Assembly (NCBI RefSeq): GCF_011806405.1
Contig: NZ_JAATOW010000031.1
Coordinates: 1-51,866, forward strand
Direction of reading: 5' to 3'
Origin: Pseudooceanicola sp. HF7
GTDB taxonomy: Bacteria > Pseudomonadota > Alphaproteobacteria > Rhodobacterales > Rhodobacteraceae
Length of the DNA: 51,866 nt
Position numbers and translations under genes: made by a program. Under the pieces are notes generated by a model. The model was not told where the DNA came from and made no database searches. It worked only from the letters and a program-made list of their open reading frames with translations. This document shows, piece after piece, positions 1 to 8,631 of this stretch (the stretch's first letter is position 1; each line of letters begins with the position of its first letter).

Positions 1-1009
1 GCCACAGCCCGCCGCCATAGCCCGTCAGGCTGCCATCCGCGCCGATCACCCGGTGACAGGGAATGACCAGGGCGATCTGGTTGGCCCCGTTGGCCCGCGC
101 CACGGCGCGCACGGCCTCCGGGCGACCAATCGCGCGGGCCAGCTCTGAATAGCTGCGGGTTTCTCCCGGCGGGATCTGCCGCAGGACCTCCCAGACCTGC
201 CGGGTAAAGGCCGTCCCGTGCAGCGCCAGCGGGGTGGCAAAGGACGCGCACTCGCCCCGGAAGAAACGCGCCAGCTCCTCGCGGATCTGCGCGCCGGGCG
301 GGAAGCTTCCGATGCCCAGCGATCCCTTCGCATGGGCACTCAACTTCTGCACCTCGCCCTTCAGCGCCTTGCGGTCCGCGAATTCAAGCAGGTGCAGCTG
401 GCTGGCAGAGCTGATGGCGATCATGTCGCCCAGCGGCGTGGGGATCCATTCCGCCCGCAGCAGCGCGCCCTTGGGCAGGCTGCCCGGCGCGCAGCCCATC
501 AGGCGGGCAAAGGCATCGCGGAAGGCTGAGGGGCTTTCGAACCCCGCATCAAGCTGCGCCTCGATCACCGATCCGCCGGTGGCCAGCGTCGTGAAGCCTT
601 CGCGCAGACGCCGTTGCCGGGCCATTTCAAGGAAGGTCATGCCGTAATGGCGCTTGAAGGCGCGGCGCACGGTCGAGGGATCAAGCCCCATCCGAGCCAC
701 GTCTCCTTCCGTCCAGCGATAGCCCGGCCGCGCCTCTAGCGCGCTAAGCAGCGCCGATATGGCCGGGTCCGCACCCGCTTCCGGGGCCAGCGGATGGCAG
801 CGCTTGCAGGGCCGGTAGCCGGCCTCCATGCAGGCCGCCACGCCCGCCTGGAAACTACAGTTCTTCGACAGCGGCTTTCGCGCCGGGCAGGTCAGGCGGC
901 AGAAGATCCCCGTGGTCTTCACGCAGACCCAGGCGCGCCCCTCGTAGGCGCCGTCGCGCGCCAGGAGAGAGGCATAGAGCGTTTCGTGATCAGGCAGGTT
1001 GAACATCAT
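1..1009 (-). CDS. ada: Ada: O6-methylguanine-DNA methyltransferase and transcriptional regulator (partial, 3' end outside window)
   Basis: The frame opens at ATG 1009 (a second ATG follows at once) and runs leftward off the window after 336 codons. Residues 37-41 (FCRLTC) and 68-71 (CKRC) are the four zinc-binding cysteines of the Ada N-terminal domain, where one Cys accepts methyl from phosphotriesters. An AraC-type helix-turn-helix domain follows (about residues 85-170). The C-terminal part carries the PCHRVIG active site that takes the alkyl group from O6-methylguanine. Only the last 15-20 residues should be missing by comparison with the roughly 350-residue family. By family knowledge, methylated Ada activates its own regulon. 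It lies 62 bp downstream of the pirin gene on the same strand. No good ribosome site is visible before the ATG pair. Confidence 0.93.
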   Translation of the reverse strand, partial: MMFNLPDHETLYASLLARDGAYEGRAWVCVKTTGIFCRLTCPARKPLSKNCSFQAGVAACMEAGYRPCKRCHPLAPEAGADPAISALLSALEARPGYRWTEGDVARMGLDPSTVRRAFKRHYGMTFLEMARQRRLREGFTTLATGGSVIEAQLDAGFESPSAFRDAFARLMGCAPGSLPKGALLRAEWIPTPLGDMIAISSASQLHLLEFADRKALKGEVQKLSAHAKGSLGIGSFPPGAQIREELARFFRGECASFATPLALHGTAFTRQVWEVLRQIPPGETRSYSELARAIGRPEAVRAVARANGANQIALVIPCHRVIGADGSLTGYGGGLW

Positions 1010-1071
1010 GCGGCCAATTTAGCCGATCCGGCGCGCCCTGCCGCCGGAAATCGGGCGGCTATTTGGAAAAC

Positions 1072-2055
1072 CTAGGCACGCAGGGATCGCGCCCCGGCCC
1101 GCATGGGCGTCATCTTCCCGCCCGGATCCTTCGGCAGGGGAATGAACTCTTCCGCGTCGCCCTCGGGCAGGGTGAACAGCCCCTTGCCCCAATGGGCCGT
1201 CTTCCAGTCCAGCTTCGCCGCCTCGATCCGCTCCGGGCTGGAGCCGACGAAGTTCCACCAGATGTAGCGCGGCCCGTTCAGCGTGGCCCCGCCAAGCGCC
1301 AGGATCCGCGCGCCCTGCGGCCCGGCCCGCAGGCTGATCCGGTCACCGGGACGGAACACCAGCACCTGCCCCTCCTCGAAATCCTGCCCCGCGACAGAGA
1401 CACTGCCGGCCGAGACATGGACTCCGCGATCCTCGTGATCATCGGGCAGCGGCACCGCCGCGCCGGGCGCCAGGGTGATATCCAGGTAGAAGGTTTCAGA
1501 GAACAGCTGCGCCGGCGCGACCTCTCCGAAGGCGGTACCAAGGATCAGCCTTGCGGTGATCCCCTCTGCCTCAAGCAGGGGCAGGGCCGGCTGTGCGAAA
1601 TGCTGGAAGAAGGGCGCGCTGTCTTCGCGGTCTTCCGGCAGCGCAATCCAGGTCTGGATCCCGTGCAGCGGCCCCTCTGCGCCTGTGCGGGGCGAGCGTT
1701 CAGAATGGCTGACACCCTTGCCCGCCATCATCCAGTTCACCTCTCCCGGGCGGATCAACTGGTCGCTGCCCACGGAATCGCGGTGATGGAAGACCCCGTC
1801 ATAAAGGTAAGTCACCGTGCCCAGCCCGATATGGGGATGCGGGCGGATATCGATCCGCTCTTCGGTCAGCAGTTCCGCCGGTCCCATGTGATCGAAAAAG
1901 ATGAAGGGCCCCACCATCTGCCGCCGGGGCGAGGGCAGCGCACGGCGAACCTCGAACCCGCCGATGTCACGTGCACGCGGCACGATCACGGTTTCCAGGG
2001 CCTCCCGCGCGATGCTGTCGGGGTCGGTCAGATCCACCATCGGGTTCCAGCTCAT
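1072..2055 (-). CDS. Pirin family protein (cupin-fold, metal-binding)
   Basis: 327 residues. I start it at ATG 2055 because a strong AGGAGG lies just upstream; the frame stays open further upstream but without family sequence. The N-terminal cupin holds H73 and H75 (in RPHPHIG) and H117 and E119 (in GVSHSER), the His-His-His-Glu set that binds iron in human pirin, with matching spacing. The C-terminal half is the pirin C domain. Bacterial pirins are variously quercetin dioxygenases or regulators of central metabolism; nothing here decides which. It precedes ada on the same strand and faces away from nasT. Confidence 0.9.
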   Translation of the reverse strand: MSWNPMVDLTDPDSIAREALETVIVPRARDIGGFEVRRALPSPRRQMVGPFIFFDHMGPAELLTEERIDIRPHPHIGLGTVTYLYDGVFHHRDSVGSDQLIRPGEVNWMMAGKGVSHSERSPRTGAEGPLHGIQTWIALPEDREDSAPFFQHFAQPALPLLEAEGITARLILGTAFGEVAPAQLFSETFYLDITLAPGAAVPLPDDHEDRGVHVSAGSVSVAGQDFEEGQVLVFRPGDRISLRAGPQGARILALGGATLNGPRYIWWNFVGSSPERIEAAKLDWKTAHWGKGLFTLPEGDAEEFIPLPKDPGGKMTPMRAGARSLRA

Positions 2056-2315
2056 GTCGTCCTCCTGAAGCAGCGGTCTGTCATGGAACCTAGGGCATCC
2101 GGCCCGGCCTGACCTCCCCCATGGGCGCACAGCCGGTGTATCATGCCGGACTTCCCGGCCATCAAAGGGTGGGGCCAGGCCGGGCCAGCGCCCCCGCCAG
2201 CCAATGCACAGGGCCTTGCGCACCGCCGCCGCATTTTTCAGCGGTTGCCGCGTTTTCCGGCAGGCTTTTTCGTTAGTCCGTTTACTTGCGCCCGGCATCG
2301 GGCACATTGCCAGTC

Positions 2316-2900
2316 ATGGCGGACAAGCTTTCAATTATCGTCGTCGAACCGGACCGGGATCGCGCCCTGCTGATCGTCGACAGCCTGCGCGAAGCGGGTG
2401 ACTACGACATTCACGTGATCTCCGAACCCACCGGCGTTGCCCGCTCCATCCAGGCACATAACCCGGACATGGTGCTGATCGACATCGCCAACCCTTCCCG
2501 TGACATGCTGGAAGAGCTGACGCTGGCCACAGGCCCGCTTGACCGGCCGGTGGCCATGTTCGTGGACCAGTCCGATGACGGCCTGACACGCGCCGCGATC
2601 GAGGCCGGGGTCTCTGCCTATGTCGTCGCCGGGCTCAAGGCCGACCGGGTGAAGCCCATCCTCGACGCTGCCGTGGTGCGCTTCAACATGTTCCAGCGGA
2701 TGCGCACGGAACTGGCCGCCACCAAGAAGGCGCTTGAGGAACGCAAGGTCATCGACCGCGCCAAGGGCCTGCTGATGAAGGCCCGCGGCGTGGACGAGGA
2801 CCAGGCCTATGCCATGCTGCGCAAGGCGGCCATGGACCAGAACCGCCGGGTGGCCGATGTCGCCCAGGCTCTGGTCACGGCGGCGGGCCTTCTGGGATGA
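2316..2900 (+). CDS. nasT: NasT: ANTAR-domain antiterminator of nitrate assimilation
   Basis: 194 residues from ATG 2316; an in-frame TTG at 2286 is a weaker alternative, and neither has a clear ribosome site. Residues 1-125 form a receiver-like domain with D56 in the phosphoacceptor position, though the usual acidic pair at the N-terminal strand is altered (EPD at 11-13). Residues 135-194 form an ANTAR RNA-binding domain, recognisable by the DRAKGLLM and AYAMLRKAAM helices. In known NasST systems NasT binds paired hairpins in the nas mRNA leader and lets transcription through, and NasS holds it back when nitrate is absent. The stop overlaps the nasS start by 4 bp (ATGA), so the two are translationally coupled. 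Confidence 0.93.
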   Translation: MADKLSIIVVEPDRDRALLIVDSLREAGDYDIHVISEPTGVARSIQAHNPDMVLIDIANPSRDMLEELTLATGPLDRPVAMFVDQSDDGLTRAAIEAGVSAYVVAGLKADRVKPILDAAVVRFNMFQRMRTELAATKKALEERKVIDRAKGLLMKARGVDEDQAYAMLRKAAMDQNRRVADVAQALVTAAGLLG

Positions 2901-4078
2901 AGGCCGCAACGCTCTCCGTCGGCTTCATTGCCCTTACAGATGCCGCGCCCCTGGTGGCCGCGCATGAGATGGGCTTTGCCGCGGAGGAAGGCATCGCGCT
3001 TGACCTCGTGCGCGCGCCCTCCTGGTCCAGCCTGCGCGACATGCTGGTCTTCGGACGGGTCGATGCGGCGCATATGCTCTCTCCCGTGCCGGTGGCCTCT
3101 GCGCTTGGGCTGGGCGGCGGTGGCGGGGCGCTTTCCGCGGTATCCGTCCTGTCGGTCAATGGCAACGTGATCGGGGTCAGCAACGACCTCGAAAAACGCC
3201 TGCGCGACGTCGGCCATGACTTCGCCTTCAACGATGCCCGCGCCGCCGGCGAAGCGCTGATCGCCGCCAAGGATCCCGACAAGCCCCTGCGCATCGGTGT
3301 GCCCTTCCCCTTCTCCATGCATGCAGAGCTGCTGTATTACTGGCTTTCTGCCGTGGGCCTGCCCGCGCCGCAGGGGGTCTCCATCCATACCGTGCCGCCC
3401 CCTCTCATGGCTCAGGCCATGGCCGCCGGAGAGGTCGACGCCTTCTGCGTGGGTGAACCCTGGGGCTCCATCACGGTGGAAAACGGCGCCGGGGCGCTGC
3501 TGCTGCCCAGCAAGGCGATTTGGAACTTCGCCCCCGAAAAGGTGCTGGCCGTGCGCACCGACTGGGCGGAACGCGAGGATGCGCTGCTGGGGCGGCTGAT
3601 CCGCTCTGTCTGGCGGGCCGGGCGCTGGCTGGGCGATCCCGCCTCACGCAGCCTGACGGCAGAGCTGCTTTCGGCGCCCGACTACCTCAACCTGCCGGCA
3701 GAGATCCTGGACCGGGCGCTTTCCGGGCGGCTGACGATCAGCGCTCGCGGCGACATGCGCGATGTGCCCGGCTTCCTGGGCTTCCACCGTGGCACCGCCA
3801 CCTTCCCCTGGCGCAGCCAGGCGGAATGGATCGCGCTGCAGCTTGCCTCCCGGACCGGGCTTGACCGGGACCTGGCCATCCGCGCCGGACGGGCCGCCTT
3901 CCGCAGCGACCTGCACCGCGCCGCCCTGCGCGGGACGGAAGCCGATCTGCCCGGCGCCTCGATGAAGATCGAAGGCGCCGTGCGCGCCGTCACCTCCATC
4001 GCCTCGGAATCGGGCCGGCTGTCCCTACTGCCCGACACGTTCTTCGATGGCCGTATTTTTGAGCCTTCGGCATTCTGA
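2897..4078 (+). CDS. nasS: NasS: cytoplasmic nitrate sensor, NrtA-like
   Basis: 393 residues. The fold is that of the periplasmic nitrate-binding protein NrtA, and it is visibly a paralogue of the nrtA product in this window: VGFIALTDAAPLVAAHE here against [17 protein letters not shown] there. It starts straight into the domain with no signal peptide, so it should stay in the cytoplasm. This fits the known NasS role of binding NasT and releasing it on sensing nitrate or nitrite. ATG 2897 overlaps the nasT stop. It ends 271 bp before nrtA, and the leader between them holds the candidate NasT target. Confidence 0.92.
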   Translation: MKAATLSVGFIALTDAAPLVAAHEMGFAAEEGIALDLVRAPSWSSLRDMLVFGRVDAAHMLSPVPVASALGLGGGGGALSAVSVLSVNGNVIGVSNDLEKRLRDVGHDFAFNDARAAGEALIAAKDPDKPLRIGVPFPFSMHAELLYYWLSAVGLPAPQGVSIHTVPPPLMAQAMAAGEVDAFCVGEPWGSITVENGAGALLLPSKAIWNFAPEKVLAVRTDWAEREDALLGRLIRSVWRAGRWLGDPASRSLTAELLSAPDYLNLPAEILDRALSGRLTISARGDMRDVPGFLGFHRGTATFPWRSQAEWIALQLASRTGLDRDLAIRAGRAAFRSDLHRAALRGTEADLPGASMKIEGAVRAVTSIASESGRLSLLPDTFFDGRIFEPSAF

Positions 4079-4240
4079 CGCTCAATTTTACGGCGTGCTC
4101 TCCCGGCGTCAGCGCAATCCAGGGGAAAATCCCGCCCCGTCTTCACAGAAGGATTGCCTGGCCGCGCCGAATCCGGCTTTTAGTCTGAACAGGCAGGCAA
4201 TGGCGCCCACCTGAAGAATTCTCCCACCGACTGGGTTCAA

Positions 4241-4331
4241 CTGAGCAAAGCCGCTCGACACTTCGTTCATCTGGAACGGAGCTTGTCAGAGTGGCTTTTC
4301 ACGTTTGGCCCGGGAGAAAACAGCCCCGGGC
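4241..4331 (+). promoter_or_regulatory. nas operon leader with ANTAR-type hexaloop hairpin and downstream hairpins
   Basis: Three hairpins sit in the untranslated leader of nrtA. The first (stem 4243-4246 with 4253-4256, plus a U-G pair) closes a six-base loop AAAGCC at 4247-4252, with A at loop position 1 and G at position 4, the ANTAR recognition rule. The second, 4 bp on, has an 8-bp stem (4261-4268 with 4274-4281) but a five-base loop AUCUG, so it misses the strict rule. The third (4308-4314 with 4325-4331, GCCCGGG arms) ends 18 bp before the nrtA ATG and has no U-run, so it may act on translation or antitermination rather than as a textbook terminator. I found no convincing promoter box. 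Confidence 0.5.
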
Positions 4332-4349
4332 AGATCAACGGGGTAGACT

Positions 4350-5717
4350 ATGAAACATCTTCTTCTTTCTCTCGCCGCAACCACCGCCCTGGTCGCACCG
4401 GCCCATGCAGAGATGCTCGACCTGGAAAAGGACGTGCTGACCTTCGGCTTCATCAAGCTGACCGACATGGCGCCGCTGGCCGTGGCCTATGAACAGGGTT
4501 TCTTCGATGACGAGGGGCTGTTCGTCACGCTAGAAGCCCAGGCCAACTGGAAGGTCCTGCTGGACGGCGTGATCTCCGGCACGCTGGACGGGGCGCACAT
4601 GCTGGCCGGCCAGCCCATCGCGGCCACCATCGGCTACGGCACCGAGGCCCATATCATCACCCCCTTCTCAATGGACCTGAACGGCAACGGCATCACCGTG
4701 TCCAACGAGGTCTGGGAGATGATGAAGCCCGCGCTGCCGGTCGGTGATGACGGGCTGATCGAACACCCGATCTCGGCCTCCTACCTCAAGCCGGTGATCG
4801 ACAGCTACAATGCCCAGGGCAAGCCCTTCAACATGGGCATGGTCTTCCCCGTCTCCACCCACAATTACGAGCTGCGCTACTGGCTGGCCGCCGGCGGGAT
4901 CGAACCGGGGTACTACTCGCCCGAGAACGTCTCGGGCCAGATCGGGGCAGAGGCCCTGCTTTCCGTGACCCCGCCGCCGCAGATGCCCTCCACCCTGGAG
5001 GCAGGCACGATCTACGGCTACTCGGTGGGTGAGCCCTGGAACCAGCAGGCCGTCTTCAAGGGCATCGGCGTGCCGGTGATCACCGATTACGAGCTCTGGA
5101 AGAACAACCCCGAAAAGGTCTTCGGCATCTCCTCCACCTTCGCAGAGGAAAACCCCAACACCACGCTCGCCGTGACCAAGGCGCTGATCCGGGCCGCCCA
5201 GTGGCTGGATGAGAACGACAACGCGAACCGCGAAGACGCCGTGGAGATCCTGGCACGCCCCGAATACGTCGGCGCGGATTACGAGGTCATCGCGAACTCC
5301 ATGACCGGCACCTTCGAGTATGAAAAGGGCGACAAGCGCGAGGTCCCCGATTTCAACGTCTTCTTCCGCTACAACGCCAACTACCCGTATTACTCCGATG
5401 CCATCTGGTACCTGACCCAGATGCGCCGCTGGGGCCAGATCGCCGAGGCCAAGCCCGACAGCTGGTACGATGAGGTCGCGCGCTCCGTCTACAAACCGGA
5501 GATCTTCCTCGAAGCCGCGCGGATGCTGGTGGACGAGGGCCTCGCACAGGAAGCCGACTTCGACTGGGACAGCGACGGCTACAAGGATCCCACCCCGGCC
5601 GCGGATATCATCGACGGCATCCCCTATGACGGCCGCACCCCCAACGCCTACCTCGAAAGCCTGCCGATCGGCCTGAAGGGCGAACAGGTCGTCGTGGGCA
5701 ATGAGATCCAGGGGTAA
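4350..5717 (+). CDS. nrtA: NrtA: nitrate ABC transporter substrate-binding protein
   Basis: 455 residues. Residues 1-20 are a signal peptide with a hydrophobic core and a likely cut after AHA, so the protein goes to the periplasm. The rest is the NrtA/SsuA-like solute-binding fold that captures nitrate (and often nitrite) for the membrane channel NrtB. The weak ribosome site GGGG lies at 4340-4343. It is the first gene of the structural nas operon, after the leader with hairpins. It is separated from nrtB by 122 bp containing two strong palindromes, an arrangement that often lets a binding protein be made in excess over the channel. Confidence 0.93.
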   Translation: MKHLLLSLAATTALVAPAHAEMLDLEKDVLTFGFIKLTDMAPLAVAYEQGFFDDEGLFVTLEAQANWKVLLDGVISGTLDGAHMLAGQPIAATIGYGTEAHIITPFSMDLNGNGITVSNEVWEMMKPALPVGDDGLIEHPISASYLKPVIDSYNAQGKPFNMGMVFPVSTHNYELRYWLAAGGIEPGYYSPENVSGQIGAEALLSVTPPPQMPSTLEAGTIYGYSVGEPWNQQAVFKGIGVPVITDYELWKNNPEKVFGISSTFAEENPNTTLAVTKALIRAAQWLDENDNANREDAVEILARPEYVGADYEVIANSMTGTFEYEKGDKREVPDFNVFFRYNANYPYYSDAIWYLTQMRRWGQIAEAKPDSWYDEVARSVYKPEIFLEAARMLVDEGLAQEADFDWDSDGYKDPTPAADIIDGIPYDGRTPNAYLESLPIGLKGEQVVVGNEIQG

Positions 5718-5725
5718 CCCTCACG

Positions 5726-5782
5726 GTGCGTGACATCACGCACGCTACGGGCGCCTCGTAGGGTGCGTGCTCTGCACGCACC
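5726..5782 (+). repeat. Paired palindromes (REP-like) between nrtA and nrtB
   Basis: Two inverted repeats share the core GTGCGTG. The first is GTGCGTGA (5726-5733) facing TCACGCAC (5736-5743). The second is GGTGCGTGC (5762-5770) and GCACGCACC (5774-5782) around a 3-base loop. Neither is followed by a U-run, so they look like repetitive extragenic palindromes rather than a terminator. Confidence 0.7.
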
Positions 5783-5839
5783 ATCCCTTCCCAGACCAAT
5801 TCCGCAACGGGTCCAGCCCGTCAGATCAAGGACATGACA

Positions 5840-6922
5840 ATGACCACCGTCGATCCCGATTTTGCACGTGCTGAGGCACGCGAAGCCCGCCGTGCCAAGC
5901 TTTTCACCCGCATTAACACCGCCGACAAGTGGTTCCAGGTCCTTGGCCTGGCCTGGATCACCCCGATCCTGAAAGCCGCCGCCGGGGACAATCCCCGCGC
6001 CCAGATGAAAGAGATCTGGCGCCTGCTGCTGGTGCCGCTGCTGGCCATCGCCGTCTTCCTGTCGCTCTGGGGCGCGCTGGCGCCCAAGGTGCAGACCTCG
6101 CTCGGGGCGATCCCCGGCCCCGCTGCCGTCTGGGACGAGGCCGTGCAACTGCACCAGAGCGCGCTCCAGACCGCCGCGGACAAGCGCGCCTTCCAGGAGC
6201 GCGTGGAGGCGCGCAACCAGCGCTTCATCGACAACGGCCAGCCGGAGAAGGTGAAGGAGATCCCCTATACCGGCGCGCCCAGCTACTACGAACAGATCTG
6301 GACCTCCATCAAGACGGTCTTCTTCGGCTTCCTCGTGGCCTCTGCCGTGGCCATTCCGCTGGGCATCCTGGCGGGGCTCTCGGCCACCGCCAACTCTGCG
6401 CTCAACCCGCTGATCCAGATCTTCAAGCCGGTCTCGCCGCTGGCCTGGCTGCCCATCGTCACCATGGTCGTTTCCGCCGTCTACGCCACTAATGACGGGC
6501 TCTTCGCCAAGTCTTTCCTGGTCTCCGCGATCACCGTGACGCTCTGTTCGCTCTGGCCGACGCTGATCAATACCTCCCTCGGCGTCGCCTCGATCGACAA
6601 GGACCTGATCTCTGTCTCCAAGGTGCTGAAGATGAACACCTGGACCAAGATCACCAAGCTGGTGCTACCCTCTGCCCTGCCGCTGATCTTCACCGGGCTG
6701 CGCCTGTCGCTCGGGGTGGGCTGGATGGTCCTGATCGCGGCGGAAATGCTGGCCCAGAACCCCGGCCTGGGGAAATTCGTCTGGGATGAGTTCCAGAACG
6801 GCAGCTCCTCCTCCCTCGCCAAGATCATGGTTGCGGTCTTCACCATCGGCATCATCGGCTTCCTGCTGGATCGCGTGATGTTCGCCCTGCAATCCCTCTT
6901 CACCTTCTCGAACAACCGGTGA
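5840..6922 (+). CDS. nrtB: NrtB: nitrate ABC transporter permease
   Basis: 360 residues from ATG 5840. An ATG at 5834 would add two residues, but AAGGA at 5828-5832 lies 7 bp before 5840 and only 1 bp before 5834, so I prefer the second. A long N-terminal cytoplasmic stretch and a first membrane segment (near residues 65-82) are followed by the BPD_transp_1 domain with about five helices from residue 160. The EAA-type coupling loop lies near residues 255-280 (VLKMNTWTKITKLVLPSALP). It forms the inner-membrane channel fed by NrtA and driven by the adjacent double ATPase. Its stop is followed within 5 bp by that gene. Confidence 0.93.
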   Translation: MTTVDPDFARAEAREARRAKLFTRINTADKWFQVLGLAWITPILKAAAGDNPRAQMKEIWRLLLVPLLAIAVFLSLWGALAPKVQTSLGAIPGPAAVWDEAVQLHQSALQTAADKRAFQERVEARNQRFIDNGQPEKVKEIPYTGAPSYYEQIWTSIKTVFFGFLVASAVAIPLGILAGLSATANSALNPLIQIFKPVSPLAWLPIVTMVVSAVYATNDGLFAKSFLVSAITVTLCSLWPTLINTSLGVASIDKDLISVSKVLKMNTWTKITKLVLPSALPLIFTGLRLSLGVGWMVLIAAEMLAQNPGLGKFVWDEFQNGSSSSLAKIMVAVFTIGIIGFLLDRVMFALQSLFTFSNNR

Positions 6923-6927
6923 TCCCC

Positions 6928-8631
6928 ATGAGCATCCTCACGTTCGAAAACGTCTCCAAGAGCTTCGGCCAGGGCACCCATGCGACCCATGTGCTGAAGG
7001 ATATCGACCTCTCCGTGAAGGAAGGCGAATTCCTGGTCCTGCTGGGCTTCTCCGGAACCGGGAAATCCACCCTGATCAACCTGATGGCCGGGCTGGAAAA
7101 GCCCACCAGCGGCACCGTCACCTTCAAGGGCAAGCCGGTCACCGGCCCCGGCCCGGAACGCGGCGTGATCTTCCAGAGCTATTCGCTGATGCCCTGGCTG
7201 ACCGTGGCCGGCAACGTGCAGCTGGCGCTGGATTCGGTCTTCCCCGGCATGTCCCGGGCCGAGAAAGCGGAAAAGACAGCCCATTTCATCAAGATGGTCG
7301 GCCTCAGCTACGCCGCCAGTCGCCGCCCGGCAGAGCTTTCGGGCGGGATGCGCCAGCGGGTCAACGTGGCCCGCGCCCTGGCCATGAACCCCGAGGTCCT
7401 TCTGCTGGATGAGCCGCTATCGGCGCTCGATGCGCTGACCCGCGCCAACCTCGGCGATGAGATCGAACAGATCTGGAACGAGGACAAGAAGACCTGCGTG
7501 CTGATCACCAACGACGTGGACGAAGCGATCCTGCTGGGCGACCGCATCATCGCGCTCAACCCCGATGGCACATTGGGGCAGGAATTCCCCGTCGCCATCC
7601 CGCGCCCCCGCGACCGCTCTGCCATGAACCACGACGAAGGGTTCAAGGCGCTGCGCCTGGCGGTCACCAATTACCTGATGGATGTCGGCATCCAGGCCAA
7701 GGCGGAAGAAACCCGCCACCTGCCCAACGTCACCGCCATCCACAACCTGCCCAAGGCCATCTCTGACGCGCAGAAGGGGATGCTGGAGCAGCGCTTCCTC
7801 TCCTTCGAGGGGCTGCACAAGGTCTATCCGACCCCCAAGGGCCCACTCACCGTGGTTGAGGATTTCAACCTCAAGATGGACCGGGGCGAATTCATCAGCC
7901 TGATCGGCCACTCCGGCTGCGGCAAATCCACCGTGCTGACCATGACCGCCGGCCTGAACGCCATCTCCAAGGGGGTGATCAAGCTCGATGGGTTCGACGT
8001 GAAGGGCGCGGACCCGGAACGCGCCGTGGTCTTCCAGTCGCCCAACCTCTTCCCCTGGCTCTCCGCCAAGGAGAACGTCGCGATCGGCGTCGACAAGGTC
8101 TACCCCAGGGCCAGCGCGGCCGAAAAACGCGACGTGATCGAATACTATCTTGAGCGTGTCGGCCTGGGCGATGCCATGGACCGCCCCGCGCATTCCATGT
8201 CCAACGGCATGAAGCAGCGCGTCGGCATCGCCCGCGCCTTTGCGCTCAGCCCCAAGCTTCTGCTGCTGGATGAACCCTTCGGAATGCTCGACAGCCTGAC
8301 GCGGTGGGAGCTTCAGGAAGTGCTGATGGAGGTCTGGTCGCGCACCAAGGTCACCGCGATCTGCGTCACCCACGACGTGGACGAAGCGATCCTGCTGGCC
8401 GACCGCGTGGTCATGATGACCAACGGCCCACAGGCCACCATCGGCAAGATCACCAAGGTCGATCTGCCCCGCCCCCGCACCCGCAAGGCGCTGCTGGAAC
8501 ACCCTGATTACTACCTCTACCGCGAGCAGGTCCTGAGCTTCCTCGAGGAATACGAGCATGGCGCGAAGGGCAAGTCGCAAGCCCCGCAGCCCGAAACTGA
8601 AAAATCGGACAGCAGCCAGGAGGCCGCGTGA
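6928..8631 (+). CDS. Nitrate ABC transporter ATP-binding protein, two fused ATPase domains
   Basis: 567 residues from ATG 6928; a GTG at 6919 overlaps the nrtB stop, but the ATG has GGTGA at the right spacing. Two complete ABC ATPases lie in tandem. Domain 1 has Walker A at 40-47 (GFSGTGKS), signature LSGGM at 137-141, Walker B LLLDEPLSALD, and Asn195 where the H-loop histidine should be. Domain 2 has Walker A at 327-334 (GHSGCGKS), a changed signature MSNGM at 424-428, Walker B LLLLDEPFGMLD, and a normal H-loop His482. One polypeptide therefore replaces the NrtC/NrtD pair. It energises NrtB for nitrate import. It ends in a short charged tail and overlaps the next start (TGATG). Confidence 0.92.
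   Translation: MSILTFENVSKSFGQGTHATHVLKDIDLSVKEGEFLVLLGFSGTGKSTLINLMAGLEKPTSGTVTFKGKPVTGPGPERGVIFQSYSLMPWLTVAGNVQLALDSVFPGMSRAEKAEKTAHFIKMVGLSYAASRRPAELSGGMRQRVNVARALAMNPEVLLLDEPLSALDALTRANLGDEIEQIWNEDKKTCVLITNDVDEAILLGDRIIALNPDGTLGQEFPVAIPRPRDRSAMNHDEGFKALRLAVTNYLMDVGIQAKAEETRHLPNVTAIHNLPKAISDAQKGMLEQRFLSFEGLHKVYPTPKGPLTVVEDFNLKMDRGEFISLIGHSGCGKSTVLTMTAGLNAISKGVIKLDGFDVKGADPERAVVFQSPNLFPWLSAKENVAIGVDKVYPRASAAEKRDVIEYYLERVGLGDAMDRPAHSMSNGMKQRVGIARAFALSPKLLLLDEPFGMLDSLTRWELQEVLMEVWSRTKVTAICVTHDVDEAILLADRVVMMTNGPQATIGKITKVDLPRPRTRKALLEHPDYYLYREQVLSFLEEYEHGAKGKSQAPQPETEKSDSSQEAA

Noticed and set aside
2056-2315. A sigma-54 (TGGC-N-TTGC) promoter before nasT
   Set aside because: I looked for the -24/-12 pair expected under NtrC control and found no match with correct spacing on the plus strand.
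4166-4181. GCCG-AATC-CGGC hairpin followed by TTTT, a possible nasS terminator
   Set aside because: Only a 4-bp stem; too weak to call, though it may fold within the 8-bp inverted repeat at 4153-4160 and 4194-4201.
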